In this document: positions 36,601-45,777 of the stretch, piece by piece
How positions within the stretch are numbered: position 1 is the stretch's first letter
How the letters are laid out: each line of letters begins with the position of its first letter
Source: Marinobacter alexandrii
GTDB taxonomy: Bacteria; Bacteroidota; Bacteroidia; Cytophagales; Cyclobacteriaceae
NCBI GenBank assembly: GCA_039984955.1
Contig: JBDWTN010000007.1
Location: 1,620,501-1,684,500, forward strand
Direction: 5' to 3'
DNA: 64,000 bases
Position numbers and translations under genes: made by a program
Notes under the pieces: generated by a model
Databases searched by the model: none
The model's input: the letters and a program-made list of their open reading frames with translations, nothing else
Told to the model about the DNA's origin: nothing

Positions 36601-39159
36601 AATACACCAACGAATACCACTTTTGCAACCTTCGTCACAACAGATGGTAACTCAGAGGACACACACACCTATGAGCTTGTAGCAGGAGAAGGAGATGACA
36701 GGAACAACCGATTCACGATTGTAGACAATGGCTTACAATCAACCGCCGGGCTTAACTTCGAAGGTTTCAATACTTTAAGTATCCGTGTAAGAACCACCGA
36801 CAATACGGGTCTTAGCTTTGAAAAAGCACTAATCATAGAAGTGACTGACATTAATGAAGCTCCAGAAGATCTGTATGTTGATGAGAATGAGTGGGACGAA
36901 GGAATTGCTGCCAATACGGCATTCACGGATTTATTAGTTGATGACGAAGACGAAGAAGATTCATTTACTTTTTCGTTTGTAAGTGGGGATGGGGATTCAG
37001 ACAATGATAAGTTTGATTTAGACGGAGCGAATCTCATCACCTTGGTTGATTTTGATTTTGAGTCTCAAAATGAATTTTCTATAAGAGTGCGTGTTACGGA
37101 CTTAGGTGGATTAATGTACGAATCAATCATTGAAATATTCATTTACGATATAGAGGAAGTACCAACAAATATCACTCTCAGTTCAAATAATATAGATGAA
37201 AACAGTCCTCCAGGAACAGTCGTAGCTAATTTATCTACCGAGGATGATGATGAAGCAGATACTCATACTTACTCCCTAGTTGTAGGAGATGGAGCTGAAA
37301 ACAATAATGCTTTCCAAATATCTGGTGATCAATTGCTGAATGAAGGAGACCTCAATTTTGAAACAAAAAGTAGCTACAATATTCGTATTCAAACCGATGA
37401 TGGCAATGGAGGAACTTTCGAGAAAGCATTTATAATCAGTATCAATAATGTTAATGAAGCGCCTACGGATATTTCTCTTGCCAATAGTACTGTGGATGAA
37501 AGTAATCCAGTTGGCACATTGATCGGCTTGCTAGATGTTACAGATGAGGACTTGACTGACAACTATACCTATTCACTTAAAGGAGGTGTGACAGACAATG
37601 AATCATTCGGCATAGATGAAGATCAATTGGTTACGACTGTTGAACTGGATTTTGAGACAAAAGCATCCTACACCGTGGAAGTAATCGTTACCGATCAGGG
37701 GGGATTGACTTTTGAGAAAGCCTTTATCATTACGGTAAATGACCTTCCTGCCCAGATAACTTCGATTGTTTTGGATGGCACCACCATCAATGAGAATGAA
37801 GCAACCAACAGTGCAGTAGGGAATCTTTCTTCTTTCGGTGAAGACCTTTCTGGAAGCTATACATATACCTTTGCCGCTGGTACTGGCGATGAAGACAATG
37901 CTTCGTTCTCTCTCTCCGGCGATCAGTTGCTTACATCTGAAAGCTTCAACTTCGAGGCGAAGAGCATCTACAGCATTCTAATCATGAGTGATGATGGGAG
38001 TCTTACCGGAACACAGGTCTTCACCATTAGCATAAATGATGTAAATGAAGCTCCTACAGATATGGATTTAGTTGGAAACAGCATCATGGAGAATAACACT
38101 GTTGGAGAGGTCATTGGAAGCTTAAGCGCTACGGATGAAGATGCTGGAAATAGCTTTACCTATAGCTTGGTAGCAGGAGTTGGGGATACGGATAATGCCG
38201 CGTTCTCCTTCTCTGGCGATCAACTTCTCGCGGCTACTGTTTTTGATTTTGAGGCGCAATCAAGCTACACGGTACGTGTGGAAACCAACGACGGAAACGG
38301 CGGAACGTATCAGGAATCCTTTACCATTGAGATCTTGAATGAGAATGAAAGCATTGTTGCTGCCAATCCAATAGCAGATCAGGAGTTAGATGAAGGGTTC
38401 TCTTCCCTGGAAATTGATCTGGCAGCTGTTTTTGTTGATACGGACGGTGACGTTCTTTCTTTCTCCGTTTCCAGCTCAAATACAGCGGTTGTCACAGTGA
38501 ACAATACGGTATCAACCCTTACCATTACAGAAGTTGGAGGTTTTGGTTCTTCTACTATAACTGTAACTGCGGATGATGGGTCTGGTGTAACTACTTCGGA
38601 TGCATTTGAGGTGACCGTGGTAGAAGTCAATGAGGCACCTATTGTTGCAAACTCTTTCCCGGATGGTTTTGGAGCTCCAGAAGGGTTTGGCATGACTCAA
38701 ATCAACTACGGGGATGTATTCTCAGATCCTGATGGTGATGAACTTACCATAACGGTATCCAGTAGTGATAAGAGTGTGGTAACTGTTGAGCTTATACTCA
38801 ACAACCAGTTTTCGGTAAACGAAGTTGGGGTAGGTGTAAGTACCATTACCGTAACTGCAACAGATGGCGATGGTGCATCAGCTAGTGATACATTCACTTT
38901 CACCGTCACAGAAGCTCCTCTGGGATTTGAAGATGAAATAGCTATCGAAGTATATCCAAATCCAGCAACTGACTTTGTAAACATCCATGCAAGTGAGCAG
39001 ATGACGATTTATCTCACCAACTCGAAAGGACAATCCATCCAATCTGATACTGGACAAGCTGTACGAATGAATGTGAGTGAGCTCAGTTCGGGGGTTTATT
39101 TCTTGAGAATCACCAATGGTGAGTCTACCACATACAAACGAATCATAAAGGCAAACTAA
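33610..39159 (+). CDS. giant T9SS surface protein with beta-helix and cadherin-like repeats
   Basis: The ATG at 33610 begins a signal peptide (KKLVLLTFLLSTFSIVQAQ); a TTG-started extension to 33580 is unlikely. About 1849 residues. Two parallel beta-helix blocks (about 20-400 and 515-890), each opening with a repeated motif (YSIGAGEDYETL / YSVGTGGDFEDL). An Ig-like piece follows, then six cadherin-like repeats of about 100 residues (about 982-1590) with NEAPTD linkers and DFE motifs, and two further beta domains with DTDGDVLSF and DPDGDELTI calcium-type loops. A T9SS type A tail comes last (VYPNPATDF to RIIKAN). Likely a calcium-rigidified adhesin; inference. Confidence 0.9.
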   Translation: MKKLVLLTFLLSTFSIVQAQIAGGIYSIGAGEDYETLVAALTDINTNGISGNVTLELVDGHVEDAYLPISNYPGNFDFELTIRPEAGATSVQLISSANSFVIELSDATNVIIDGRAGGVGEPVMEIKTFEAARFEAIRIARSASNVQIKYCKIQFGGWGIATNGNFIQTDILIENCVFSTPEITTPKGMYAVFVVNGNVVIRNNSFQSPNLNYTPDGISAYSAIRSRSIAEIYNNFISVGHVASDELYGIHIERNGTAEISHNTIAFQGGSASNVTNSVFPLFFNHGSGVTIQNNIIYNGFDCDGDCNRGAIKFDTFRGGSLALNDNAIGVSTSNTAPFNFYFLDGESANILENFPNNNFVGSGSFNFVDFQQNDLTITESTLNSTSVFRTSNDADIATDIFGNARNPSIKTKGAVESPFSDGDNNIYTMSAPELSSITLQDIGNSGRINIEVENPTTDLTFTPTFTLAPGATIDPEGGQPFDYSRVANFTVFFDVTAANGIDAKRWILSVTGTNRWPAGTYSVGTGGDFEDLESASNSFAIFGIEGDVTLELKDGYSANWDSFFQGAGIDEHTITIRPEVGATEIAPFFQNVGGRHLIIDGRPGGVGQSVLSFKSLRVNMFSGASSAQIRYVKFLRLNGINSGNLFGLQVRGGTGDVLVEHCEFNTNGFEQRGTLQGLIIDGAGNARISNNKFYNIEHNSSGESRSIDVLGEIGKIDIVNNSISLGSTRALNIYGIQLNNQVTGEVNILHNTINIGGTSSGNTSAMLISGDPSSLKIKNNMVSLTGGGSRTGLSWTNGSGTRDIDFNNISGIEPIAYNSGDVVANTADDFKSNFINSSSEDVTFTNASVGDLSLSASLNNNSQVRTVFDASLPEDINGTTRSSFPMKGAYDAPGSGFNDILSLNFEGASGLTLDAENATVSVDADPALDRSNLAVDITIPPGAFISPDPSVGQDYTTPMTFTVTSENDIDKTWMVTMQDAQVAPSGLSLSTNDVVENTPTNTTFATFVTTDGNSEDTHTYELVAGEGDDRNNRFTIVDNGLQSTAGLNFEGFNTLSIRVRTTDNTGLSFEKALIIEVTDINEAPEDLYVDENEWDEGIAANTAFTDLLVDDEDEEDSFTFSFVSGDGDSDNDKFDLDGANLITLVDFDFESQNEFSIRVRVTDLGGLMYESIIEIFIYDIEEVPTNITLSSNNIDENSPPGTVVANLSTEDDDEADTHTYSLVVGDGAENNNAFQISGDQLLNEGDLNFETKSSYNIRIQTDDGNGGTFEKAFIISINNVNEAPTDISLANSTVDESNPVGTLIGLLDVTDEDLTDNYTYSLKGGVTDNESFGIDEDQLVTTVELDFETKASYTVEVIVTDQGGLTFEKAFIITVNDLPAQITSIVLDGTTINENEATNSAVGNLSSFGEDLSGSYTYTFAAGTGDEDNASFSLSGDQLLTSESFNFEAKSIYSILIMSDDGSLTGTQVFTISINDVNEAPTDMDLVGNSIMENNTVGEVIGSLSATDEDAGNSFTYSLVAGVGDTDNAAFSFSGDQLLAATVFDFEAQSSYTVRVETNDGNGGTYQESFTIEILNENESIVAANPIADQELDEGFSSLEIDLAAVFVDTDGDVLSFSVSSSNTAVVTVNNTVSTLTITEVGGFGSSTITVTADDGSGVTTSDAFEVTVVEVNEAPIVANSFPDGFGAPEGFGMTQINYGDVFSDPDGDELTITVSSSDKSVVTVELILNNQFSVNEVGVGVSTITVTATDGDGASASDTFTFTVTEAPLGFEDEIAIEVYPNPATDFVNIHASEQMTIYLTNSKGQSIQSDTGQAVRMNVSELSSGVYFLRITNGESTTYKRIIKAN

Positions 39160-39163
39160 GGCA

Positions 39164-39215
39164 GCATTAGCTATGGCTATTGCGATAGGCCGACTCGAGG
39201 AGTCGGCCTTTTTTT
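39164..39215 (+). terminator. double hairpin 3'UTR with intrinsic terminator (copy B)
   Basis: First hairpin GCATTAGC-TATG-GCTATTGC (39164-39183, one mismatch). Second AGGCCGACTC-GAG-GAGTCGGCCT (39187-39209) running into a T-tract. Confidence 0.9.
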
Positions 39216-39228
39216 ATAAAGCCTATCA

Positions 39229-39253
39229 TCATTTGTTCACATTTCACAAATGA
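39229..39253. promoter_or_regulatory. inverted repeat upstream of the LRR gene
   Basis: TCATTTGT, nine bases, ACAAATGA: a perfect 8-bp inverted repeat 49 bases before the ATG at 39302. It contains GTTCACATT, also seen at 24626-24634 upstream of the 17-repeat gene. Candidate operator. Confidence 0.3.
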
Positions 39254-39301
39254 CATGATAAAGAATCAAAGCAATTACACCAATAAACCTAATCTAACAT
39301 C

Positions 39302-42037
39302 ATGAAAATAAGATATCTATTATCGCTTCTAACAACTGTACTATTTCATTTCACAGAAGCAAATGCGCAAACTGTAAATATCCCAGATGCACAATTCAAA
39401 GCCGCATTGCTCACACATACACCTACAATAGACAGCAACAGCGATGGTGAAATACAACTTACAGAGGCCGAAAGCTACACCTATACAATGAATGTCAATA
39501 ACAAAGGAATTACTGATCTGACAGGTATAGAAGCCTTTCCCAATATTTCACGATTGGAAGCCCGACAGAACAACATCAGTTCGGTAAACCTATCTCAGAA
39601 TCCTCTACTAAAAAATCTATCCTTAGGTAACAATCAGCTTACTTCCATAGATCTTTCTGAGAACCTGCTCCTCGAATATGTATGGATGAATGGTAACCAG
39701 TTGTCATCACTAGATTTTAGCGCACACACTTTCTTAACTGACGTTAATTTATTGAGCAATAATCTGGAAACACTCGATGTTTCTAACAGTCCCAATCTCA
39801 CAGATCTAGTACTGGCAAATAATAGCATTCAGGAAATAGATCTGAGTAATAATATACTTCTACAGCAACTGTATCTTAATGAAAACTTTATCTCTCAGCT
39901 ATCTCTTGCTTCACAAAGTGAGCTTGAGATTTTGGTATTGTACGATAATCAACTCACCCAGATTGACCTTGCCAACAACACGGCACTTAGGTCGCTGGAC
40001 TTGAGCGAAAATCCTGTTTTCGGTCACTTGGATTTAAGTGCGCATACAAGCATTGATTATCTAAAAGTCAACGACACTCAGCTAGAAACTCTCAACATTG
40101 CCAATGGCAATAACATGAACGTAAATTATTTCAGCGCAAATAATAACGATTCACTAGAATGTATCCAGGTAGATGATGTGGCTTACGCTACATCCAATTT
40201 TACGGTAGTAGATAGTCATGTTTCGTTCAGTTTGGATTGTCGTCCTATCATTGAAGTAGATAGGCAATTGTATGACTGTGTAGATCTTGGCACAGTTGCT
40301 ACAGCCACTCTTACAGATGTTTCATTTATCGGCGAAGTAGACTTCACTTTGGGAGATGTGCTACTTTACAAAACAAATAGAGGGCGATACGGAAAGCTCC
40401 TGATAACCTCCAACATCGATGGAGAAATTGCCTTGGATTGGGTGACTTACAATACCAATGGATCAGTCTACACTGAAGGTCAATTGGACGTCGTTCAAGC
40501 CACAGATTTAGATAGAGGCACTTCGCAAAGCATCCCAAATGGCAATGCGGATTTTGTCTGGTCCAGAAACACATTTTCACCTACAAATGGTGCACTGTTC
40601 AATGTTTATGACGGAATCGTAGAAATCCCTGATGAAGATTTCAAAAATGTATTGCTTAACCATGATCCAGTCATTGACACCAACGGTGATGGTGAAATTC
40701 AACTGTGTGAAGCCAAAGCATTTGATGGCTTTCTATACGCAGATAATGCCAGCATATTCAACCTACAAGGCATTGAAGCCTTTTCAAACATTCCGTATTT
40801 GAATGTAAGTAAGAATACCATTAGCAGAGCGAATCTGGATTGGAACCATGCACTGAGATACCTGAATTTCAGCGAAAACAATATGCTGGTGCTAGATGTA
40901 AGCAAGAACACACAGTTGATAAACTTGGACTGTAGCAACAACCGCATATTCGGTCTTAATCTTCAAAAAAATACTGCGTTGCAGTCTTTGGTTTGTTCAA
41001 ATAATCAACTGCGATCACTCAACTTATCTGAAAATGACAGTCTGTACGTATTGGTGGCCAGCCATAACTTATTGACACAGCTAGACCTTTCACTTAATCC
41101 GCTATTGCATACTATAGATGGCTCATACAATAGGCTCGAATCAATCGATTTGAATCAAAATAGAAAACTTAAGAAAGTGACGTTGAACAACAATCAGCTT
41201 CGCTTCATAGACTTTACCAACCAGGCAGTTTTGAATTCGTTGGAGGTCTCCCGCAATGAAATCGAAAAAATTGATTTAAGTCAAAACAATGAACTATTGT
41301 GGCTGAGTGCTTCTGACAATGCACTGATCACGATTCTTTTTCCGACAAACAAGCGTCTCTATGAAATTGACTTGAATGACAACCGATTACGTTCATTAGA
41401 TGTCGCTGATTTTTCTATTTTAGAAAAACTGAATGTAAGCGAAAATAGGCTTGAAACAATCAATGTTACTGGAAGCCTGTCTTTGAAGTACCTCAATATT
41501 GGAAGTAATTTCTTGTCAGGATCGATTGATTTGAGTCGACACTCAAAGCTTAGAACCATCTGGGCTGCAAAGAATAATTTTTCTGAGGTTAATATAGCCA
41601 ATGAAGCAAATCATTTCATAAGAAATCCTTACCACTTTGATATGCGCTCCAACCGAAATCTATTTTGCATTGAGGTGGATGACGTTGGATATGCAGAGAC
41701 AGTATTTACCAACAAAGATTCGCATACATCTTATAGCACAGATTGTAATAAATCGAAATCGAATATTTCGTCAAAGATTCAGTCTGATAGCAATAGTCAA
41801 GAAAAAACACTTGAAAATACAATTGCCATCTACCCAAATCCAACTACCAATGTGGTTCACATTAAAGCAAGTGAAATCGTTTCAGTAAGTCTTATCGATA
41901 TCAATGGAAAAGTAATATTGGTCGATAGAGGGATGAGCCTAAAATTCAATATTAGATCTTTCACATCAGGCATTTACATCCTGCAGGTGAATAATGGCAC
42001 CAGCTCCACTAAGCATAAGATCATCAAAACAAACTAA
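39302..42037 (+). CDS. secreted leucine-rich-repeat protein with T9SS sorting domain, internally duplicated
   Basis: 911 residues. Signal peptide (1-22), then two homologous halves. Each opens with an EF-hand-like calcium motif (TPTIDSNSDGEIQLTEAE near residue 40; DPVIDTNGDGEIQLCEAK near 455) and continues with about 10-16 LRR units of 21-22 residues (LxxLxLxxNxLxxIDLSxN). A divergent beta domain lies between the halves. The end is a T9SS type A tail (IAIYPNPTTN to HKIIKTN). It resembles bacterial LRR surface proteins that bind host or cell-surface ligands. The binding partner is unknown. Confidence 0.9.
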   Translation: MKIRYLLSLLTTVLFHFTEANAQTVNIPDAQFKAALLTHTPTIDSNSDGEIQLTEAESYTYTMNVNNKGITDLTGIEAFPNISRLEARQNNISSVNLSQNPLLKNLSLGNNQLTSIDLSENLLLEYVWMNGNQLSSLDFSAHTFLTDVNLLSNNLETLDVSNSPNLTDLVLANNSIQEIDLSNNILLQQLYLNENFISQLSLASQSELEILVLYDNQLTQIDLANNTALRSLDLSENPVFGHLDLSAHTSIDYLKVNDTQLETLNIANGNNMNVNYFSANNNDSLECIQVDDVAYATSNFTVVDSHVSFSLDCRPIIEVDRQLYDCVDLGTVATATLTDVSFIGEVDFTLGDVLLYKTNRGRYGKLLITSNIDGEIALDWVTYNTNGSVYTEGQLDVVQATDLDRGTSQSIPNGNADFVWSRNTFSPTNGALFNVYDGIVEIPDEDFKNVLLNHDPVIDTNGDGEIQLCEAKAFDGFLYADNASIFNLQGIEAFSNIPYLNVSKNTISRANLDWNHALRYLNFSENNMLVLDVSKNTQLINLDCSNNRIFGLNLQKNTALQSLVCSNNQLRSLNLSENDSLYVLVASHNLLTQLDLSLNPLLHTIDGSYNRLESIDLNQNRKLKKVTLNNNQLRFIDFTNQAVLNSLEVSRNEIEKIDLSQNNELLWLSASDNALITILFPTNKRLYEIDLNDNRLRSLDVADFSILEKLNVSENRLETINVTGSLSLKYLNIGSNFLSGSIDLSRHSKLRTIWAAKNNFSEVNIANEANHFIRNPYHFDMRSNRNLFCIEVDDVGYAETVFTNKDSHTSYSTDCNKSKSNISSKIQSDSNSQEKTLENTIAIYPNPTTNVVHIKASEIVSVSLIDINGKVILVDRGMSLKFNIRSFTSGIYILQVNNGTSSTKHKIIKTN

Positions 42038-42041
42038 GGCA

Positions 42042-42103
42042 GCATTAGCTTAGACAGCTTAATGCGTGGGCTGGTCCGCCAATTGGCGGATCGGCCTTTT
42101 TTT
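42042..42103 (+). terminator. double hairpin 3'UTR with intrinsic terminator (copy C)
   Basis: First hairpin GCATTAGCT-TAGAC-AGCTTAATGC (42042-42065, one bulge). Second GGCTGGTCCGCC-AATT-GGCGGATCGGCC (42069-42096, two wobble pairs), then seven T. Confidence 0.9.
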
Positions 42104-42196
42104 ATTAATCACATTTTATGCTTTCATTTTACTCCATATCAACAGTTAACTTCTTTATCTATTTTTAAAGTTGCTAATGGAACATTTTAAACTCCA

Positions 42197-42227
42197 TTGC
42201 AATACATAAAGTAATCCTATAGTTTTC
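42197..42227 (+). promoter_or_regulatory. candidate promoter of the MopE-repeat lipoprotein gene
   Basis: TTG at 42197-42199, 20-base spacer, TAGTTTTC at 42220-42227 (one mismatch to TAnnTTTG). The ATG is 26 bases downstream. Confidence 0.45.
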
Positions 42228-42253
42228 ACACCGCTTAAACCAATTAAACTAAG

Positions 42254-43681
42254 ATGAAAAAATTATTTACTGCCCTCTTAATCATCCTTGCATTTGCATG
42301 TGAGGAAGAAAATGAACCAATGCAAACTGGTTTCATATCATTATCTGCCGATATCGGCATAGAAATTATTGAGAATGAGAATGGTCGAACAGATGAGGTT
42401 GTACCTCTTGATGACTTTATTGTTGAAATATTTGATGCAGAAGACGTCCTTGTTGAATCATATGAAAGATATGCTCTTTTGCCCTCAGAAATTGAATTGC
42501 CAATAGGTAATTACCGAGTGGAAGCACACTCCAATAATGAGTCGGAAGCCGAGTTTGACAATCCATACTACTATGGAGAAGCCCAATTCACGATTTTACA
42601 AAGCCAAACAAGTCTACTTACAGTTTTTTGTGAGCTTGCCAATGTAAAAGTATCCGTTGAATACTCAGAAAATGTTGTTTCAAATTTCACATCCTACCAA
42701 ACAATTGTATCTAATACCACTGGAGCACAATTAGTATTTGAGGAAAATGAAACAAGAGCAGGTCATTTTACAGTCGACCCACTAAGCATTATTGCTCAAT
42801 TGACCTATATAGAAGTAGATGGAGACATAATTGATGTAGAGTTTACAGGAGCTATCACGGATCCTCAACCAAAAACACATTATACAATTAGGGTTGATGC
42901 TATCATTCAAAATGGACGAGCTATGATTAATCTAGTCCTTGATGATTCTACCAATGAAGTTGATATCGTACTCGGGAATAGTGATCTAGATGCAGATGGT
43001 GATGGAGTCACGATTGGAGATGGAGATTGTGATGATACAGACCCGACCATCTACCCAGGGGCGACAGAAATTCCTAATGATGGAATCGATCAGGACTGTA
43101 ATGGTTTTGACTTAGTGGAGAATGTCGATGCAGATGGCGATGGTTTTTCAGTTGATGCTGGAGACTGTGATGACCTTGATTCAACTGTATACCCAGGAGC
43201 TACCGAAATTCCAAATGATGGTGTAGATCAAGACTGTAATGGTTCCGATTTGATTGATGGTGATGGTGATGGTGTTTCTTCTCTCGATGATTGTAACGAT
43301 ACTGATGCTACAATTTACCCTGGAGCCACAGAGATTCCTTATGATGGAATTGATCAGGATTGTAATGGTTCTGACTTAATTGATGTTGACGGAGATGGGG
43401 TTCCATTCCCAACAGATTGTAACGATAACAATCCTACGATCCGTCCTGGAATACCAGAAATTCCATATGATGGAATTGACCAAGATTGTAATGGTTCTGA
43501 TTTAAGAGATGTAGATGGAGACGGATTTGATTCCGAAATCGCAGGTGGCGCAGATTGCAATGACAACAATCCTTTCATTAATCCTGGAGCTTTTGACATT
43601 CCTAATAATGGAATAGATGAGAACTGTGATGGATTTGATGAGTTTAGTTGTGGTGGAATTGGAGAAGATCCGTGTCAATAA
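42254..43681 (+). CDS. lipoprotein with DUF4493-like domain and five MopE metal-binding repeats
   Basis: 475 residues. The lipoprotein signal has a Cys at the AFAC lipobox. Residues about 25-240 form a beta domain like DUF4493 of Bacteroidota lipoproteins ([20 protein letters not shown]). Residues 244-470 hold five repeats of about 42-46 residues with Dx[21 protein letters not shown] and DGIDQDCNG, the MopE-type putative metal (calcium or copper) motif with paired Cys. The repeats are also alike at DNA level. There is no T9SS tail, unlike its upstream neighbours. Own promoter and terminator. Confidence 0.88.
   Translation: MKKLFTALLIILAFACEEENEPMQTGFISLSADIGIEIIENENGRTDEVVPLDDFIVEIFDAEDVLVESYERYALLPSEIELPIGNYRVEAHSNNESEAEFDNPYYYGEAQFTILQSQTSLLTVFCELANVKVSVEYSENVVSNFTSYQTIVSNTTGAQLVFEENETRAGHFTVDPLSIIAQLTYIEVDGDIIDVEFTGAITDPQPKTHYTIRVDAIIQNGRAMINLVLDDSTNEVDIVLGNSDLDADGDGVTIGDGDCDDTDPTIYPGATEIPNDGIDQDCNGFDLVENVDADGDGFSVDAGDCDDLDSTVYPGATEIPNDGVDQDCNGSDLIDGDGDGVSSLDDCNDTDATIYPGATEIPYDGIDQDCNGSDLIDVDGDGVPFPTDCNDNNPTIRPGIPEIPYDGIDQDCNGSDLRDVDGDGFDSEIAGGADCNDNNPFINPGAFDIPNNGIDENCDGFDEFSCGGIGEDPCQ
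42983..43660 (+). repeat. five tandem MopE-type coding repeats
   Basis: Units of about 126-138 bases share blocks such as GATCAGGACTGTAATGG, enough for slippage or recombination that would change copy number. Confidence 0.75.
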
Positions 43682-43710
43682 TTGATGAATCAAACTAATT
43701 AAGCATTACT

Positions 43711-43741
43711 AATCCAGGAGGTATACTTCCTGGATTTTTTT
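43711..43741 (+). terminator. intrinsic terminator after the MopE-repeat gene
   Basis: AATCCAGGAGG and CTTCCTGGATT form a stem with one wobble and a short TATA loop, followed by a T-tract. Sequence unrelated to the three T9SS gene terminators. Confidence 0.85.
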
Positions 43742-43855
43742 ATGTATTGAAAACTGGAGGAAATAGAATTTTATATTGATGTGAGATAGTCTATTTTTCT
43801 ATAGCTAATAAACAAGTAGTATCTACTTAAGGGTTTACTTCATATTTCCTTAAAG

Positions 43856-44248
43856 CTATTTACGATCCAAAAAATACACTTCTTGAATTTTATTGGCTGA
43901 GATTTTATACATGACCATGGCATAAATTTTCTTACCCTCGCCAAAAGTTACTTCCTCATGTTCTATCACCGTATTATTCACTGCTATTCTATTCAATAGA
44001 TTACAATTCAAATCAGGCGTTCTTTCGAACATGCTACCATACTGCGTTCGCATCGTTTCTTTACCTTGATATAGTAACTCCTTCGTGCCATTATACACTT
44101 TCACCGTATCCGAATATGGTGCTAGGAATGCTTCAATATCCTGATTGTTGTACGCTTCTAACTGAGCATTAGCCAGCTCTTCAGGAGTTTGGGAGAATAG
44201 GCTTAATCCCATTCCCGAAACAAAAATTATCACTAATAGATATTTCAT
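43856..44248 (-). CDS. secreted SnoaL/NTF2-like protein
   Basis: 130 residues with signal peptide (about 1-19, LFSQ cut). The rest fits the small cone-shaped NTF2/SnoaL fold: ANAQLEAYNNQDIEAFLAPY is the classic first helix of the family, followed by the YQGKETMRTQYGSMF and VIEHEEVTF strands. It starts one base after the metZ stop, so it is in the same transcript. The function is unknown; such proteins bind small molecules or act as isomerases. Confidence 0.82.
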   Translation of the reverse strand: MKYLLVIIFVSGMGLSLFSQTPEELANAQLEAYNNQDIEAFLAPYSDTVKVYNGTKELLYQGKETMRTQYGSMFERTPDLNCNLLNRIAVNNTVIEHEEVTFGEGKKIYAMVMYKISANKIQEVYFLDRK

Positions 44249-45424
44249 TTATTTACTTTTTTGAATTGCACTTAGTATATCTTCAAGAATATCATTGCGG
44301 TGCTCCAATCCTACTGAAATTCTCACCATTCCATCAGTAATCCCTACCTGATTTCTTTCCTCTTTAGTTAGTTTACTGTGTGTGGTTGAAGCAGGATGGG
44401 TCGCAATAGTTCTAGTGTCTCCCAGATTCGCAGATAAAGATATCATTTGAAGCTCATTGAGAAATTTTCTTCCTTGATCAAGACCTCCCGCCAGCTCAAA
44501 TGTGACGATCCCTCCGCCATATCTCATTTGTTTTTTGGCCACATCATGCTGAGGATGAGATTTGAGAAAGGGATATTTAACAAAATTTATTCCTTTCTGT
44601 TTTTCCATTTCCTTCGCAACGTACAGCGCATTTTCACAATGCCGCTCCATTCGTATTGCTAGCGTTTCCAGACTCTTGGACAAAAGCCACCCATGAAAAG
44701 GAGACATGGACGGTCCAGAATGCCTCGCTAAGAACTTCAATTGAGGGTAAAGTTCTTCGGTTGTAAGAATAGCTCCTCCAAGAACTCGACCTTGACCATC
44801 AATATACTTTGTCGCTGAATGGGTAACCACATTGACACCCCACTTAGCAGGGTTTTGGAGGAAGGGTGTTGCAAAGCAGTTGTCTACGTTCACGATTAGC
44901 CCATGTTTTTTTCCGAGATTGCCAATCATCTCTAAGTCAATGAGATCCAAAGCTGGATTTGAAGGAGTCTCTAAGAACAACATCCGTGTATTTGAGTTGA
45001 TAGCGGCCTCCCAGTCTTCCTGTTTGTCTCCATCTACATAGGTATGCGTGATGCCCCAGCGAGGTAAGAGGTTTGTCATGATCTGATGTGTAGATCCAAA
45101 CAAAGCCCTGGACGCCACAATATGATCCCCTTGCTTCAAGAAAGCTGTAATGCTGGTAAACATAGCAGACATGCCACTAGCGGTTGCAACTCCTTTTGGA
45201 AGTCCTTCAAGCAAACAAAGTTTATCTATAAACTCATTGGTGTTTGGATTTGAATATCTGGAGTAGACATTCCCTTCTTTTTCTTCAGCAAACTGAGCTC
45301 TGGCATCTTCCGCATCTTCAAACTTAAAGCTTGAAGTGGCATAAATTGGAACCGAGTGTTCTCCATTAAGTGATCTTTTTGCTTGCTCTCTAATAGCTAA
45401 AGTTTCAAATTTCTTATCTTTCAA
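44249..45424 (-). CDS. metZ: PLP-dependent trans-sulfuration enzyme, probable O-succinylhomoserine sulfhydrylase
   Basis: Cys/Met metabolism PLP enzyme that would make homocysteine from an activated homoserine and sulfide. The PLP lysine is in HSATKYIDGQGRVLGG (near residue 206), a sequence typical of MetZ. Other landmarks: YSRYSNPN, ATASGMSAM, LETPSNPALDLID and LGDTRTIATHPASTTH. Length 391 is normal. O-acetylhomoserine sulfhydrylase or methionine gamma-lyase are alternatives, less likely given the GQGR motif. Divergent rhodanese gene 35 bases away suggests linked sulfur metabolism. Confidence 0.88.
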   Translation of the reverse strand: MKDKKFETLAIREQAKRSLNGEHSVPIYATSSFKFEDAEDARAQFAEEKEGNVYSRYSNPNTNEFIDKLCLLEGLPKGVATASGMSAMFTSITAFLKQGDHIVASRALFGSTHQIMTNLLPRWGITHTYVDGDKQEDWEAAINSNTRMLFLETPSNPALDLIDLEMIGNLGKKHGLIVNVDNCFATPFLQNPAKWGVNVVTHSATKYIDGQGRVLGGAILTTEELYPQLKFLARHSGPSMSPFHGWLLSKSLETLAIRMERHCENALYVAKEMEKQKGINFVKYPFLKSHPQHDVAKKQMRYGGGIVTFELAGGLDQGRKFLNELQMISLSANLGDTRTIATHPASTTHSKLTKEERNQVGITDGMVRISVGLEHRNDILEDILSAIQKSK

Positions 45425-45459
45425 TCTGATTTTTTAATTTAAAATTAGCACCAAATAAA

Positions 45460-45777
45460 GTGAAAGAGATAACCGTACTAGAACTTAAGAAATTGATGGA
45501 TGAAAAAGCGGATTTTCAATTGATAGATGTGAGGCGTGAGGATGAGTTCGCTTTCGCAAACCTTGGAGGTGAATTGGTCGAGCTGGATGCTGTTCCGGAT
45601 AATGTCGAAAAGTTTCACAAAGAAAAGCAGGTGATTGTACACTGCAGAAGTGGGAAACGAAGTGCTGATGCAATTCTTTATCTAGAAAACAATCATGGAT
45701 TTAACAATCTCTACAACCTGGTAGGTGGTATTTTGGCTTGGTCAGATGAAATTGATCCAGGTATTCCAAAGTACTAA
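45460..45777 (+). CDS. single-domain rhodanese-like protein
   Basis: 105 residues with the active-site loop HCRSGKRSADAI (catalytic Cys near residue 67) and the CH2A-like start FQLIDVRREDEF. Probably a thiosulfate or persulfide sulfurtransferase. The start is a GTG at 45460, as there is no ATG before the domain. Divergent from metZ, and its stop touches the convergent TRAP binding-protein gene (45777/45778). Confidence 0.9.
   Translation: MKEITVLELKKLMDEKADFQLIDVRREDEFAFANLGGELVELDAVPDNVEKFHKEKQVIVHCRSGKRSADAILYLENNHGFNNLYNLVGGILAWSDEIDPGIPKY

Noticed and set aside
36669-38984. Several long antisense frames (up to 123 residues) opposite the cadherin-like gene
   Set aside because: Codon-bias shadows of a Ser/Asp/Thr-rich repeat protein, with no promoter or family features.
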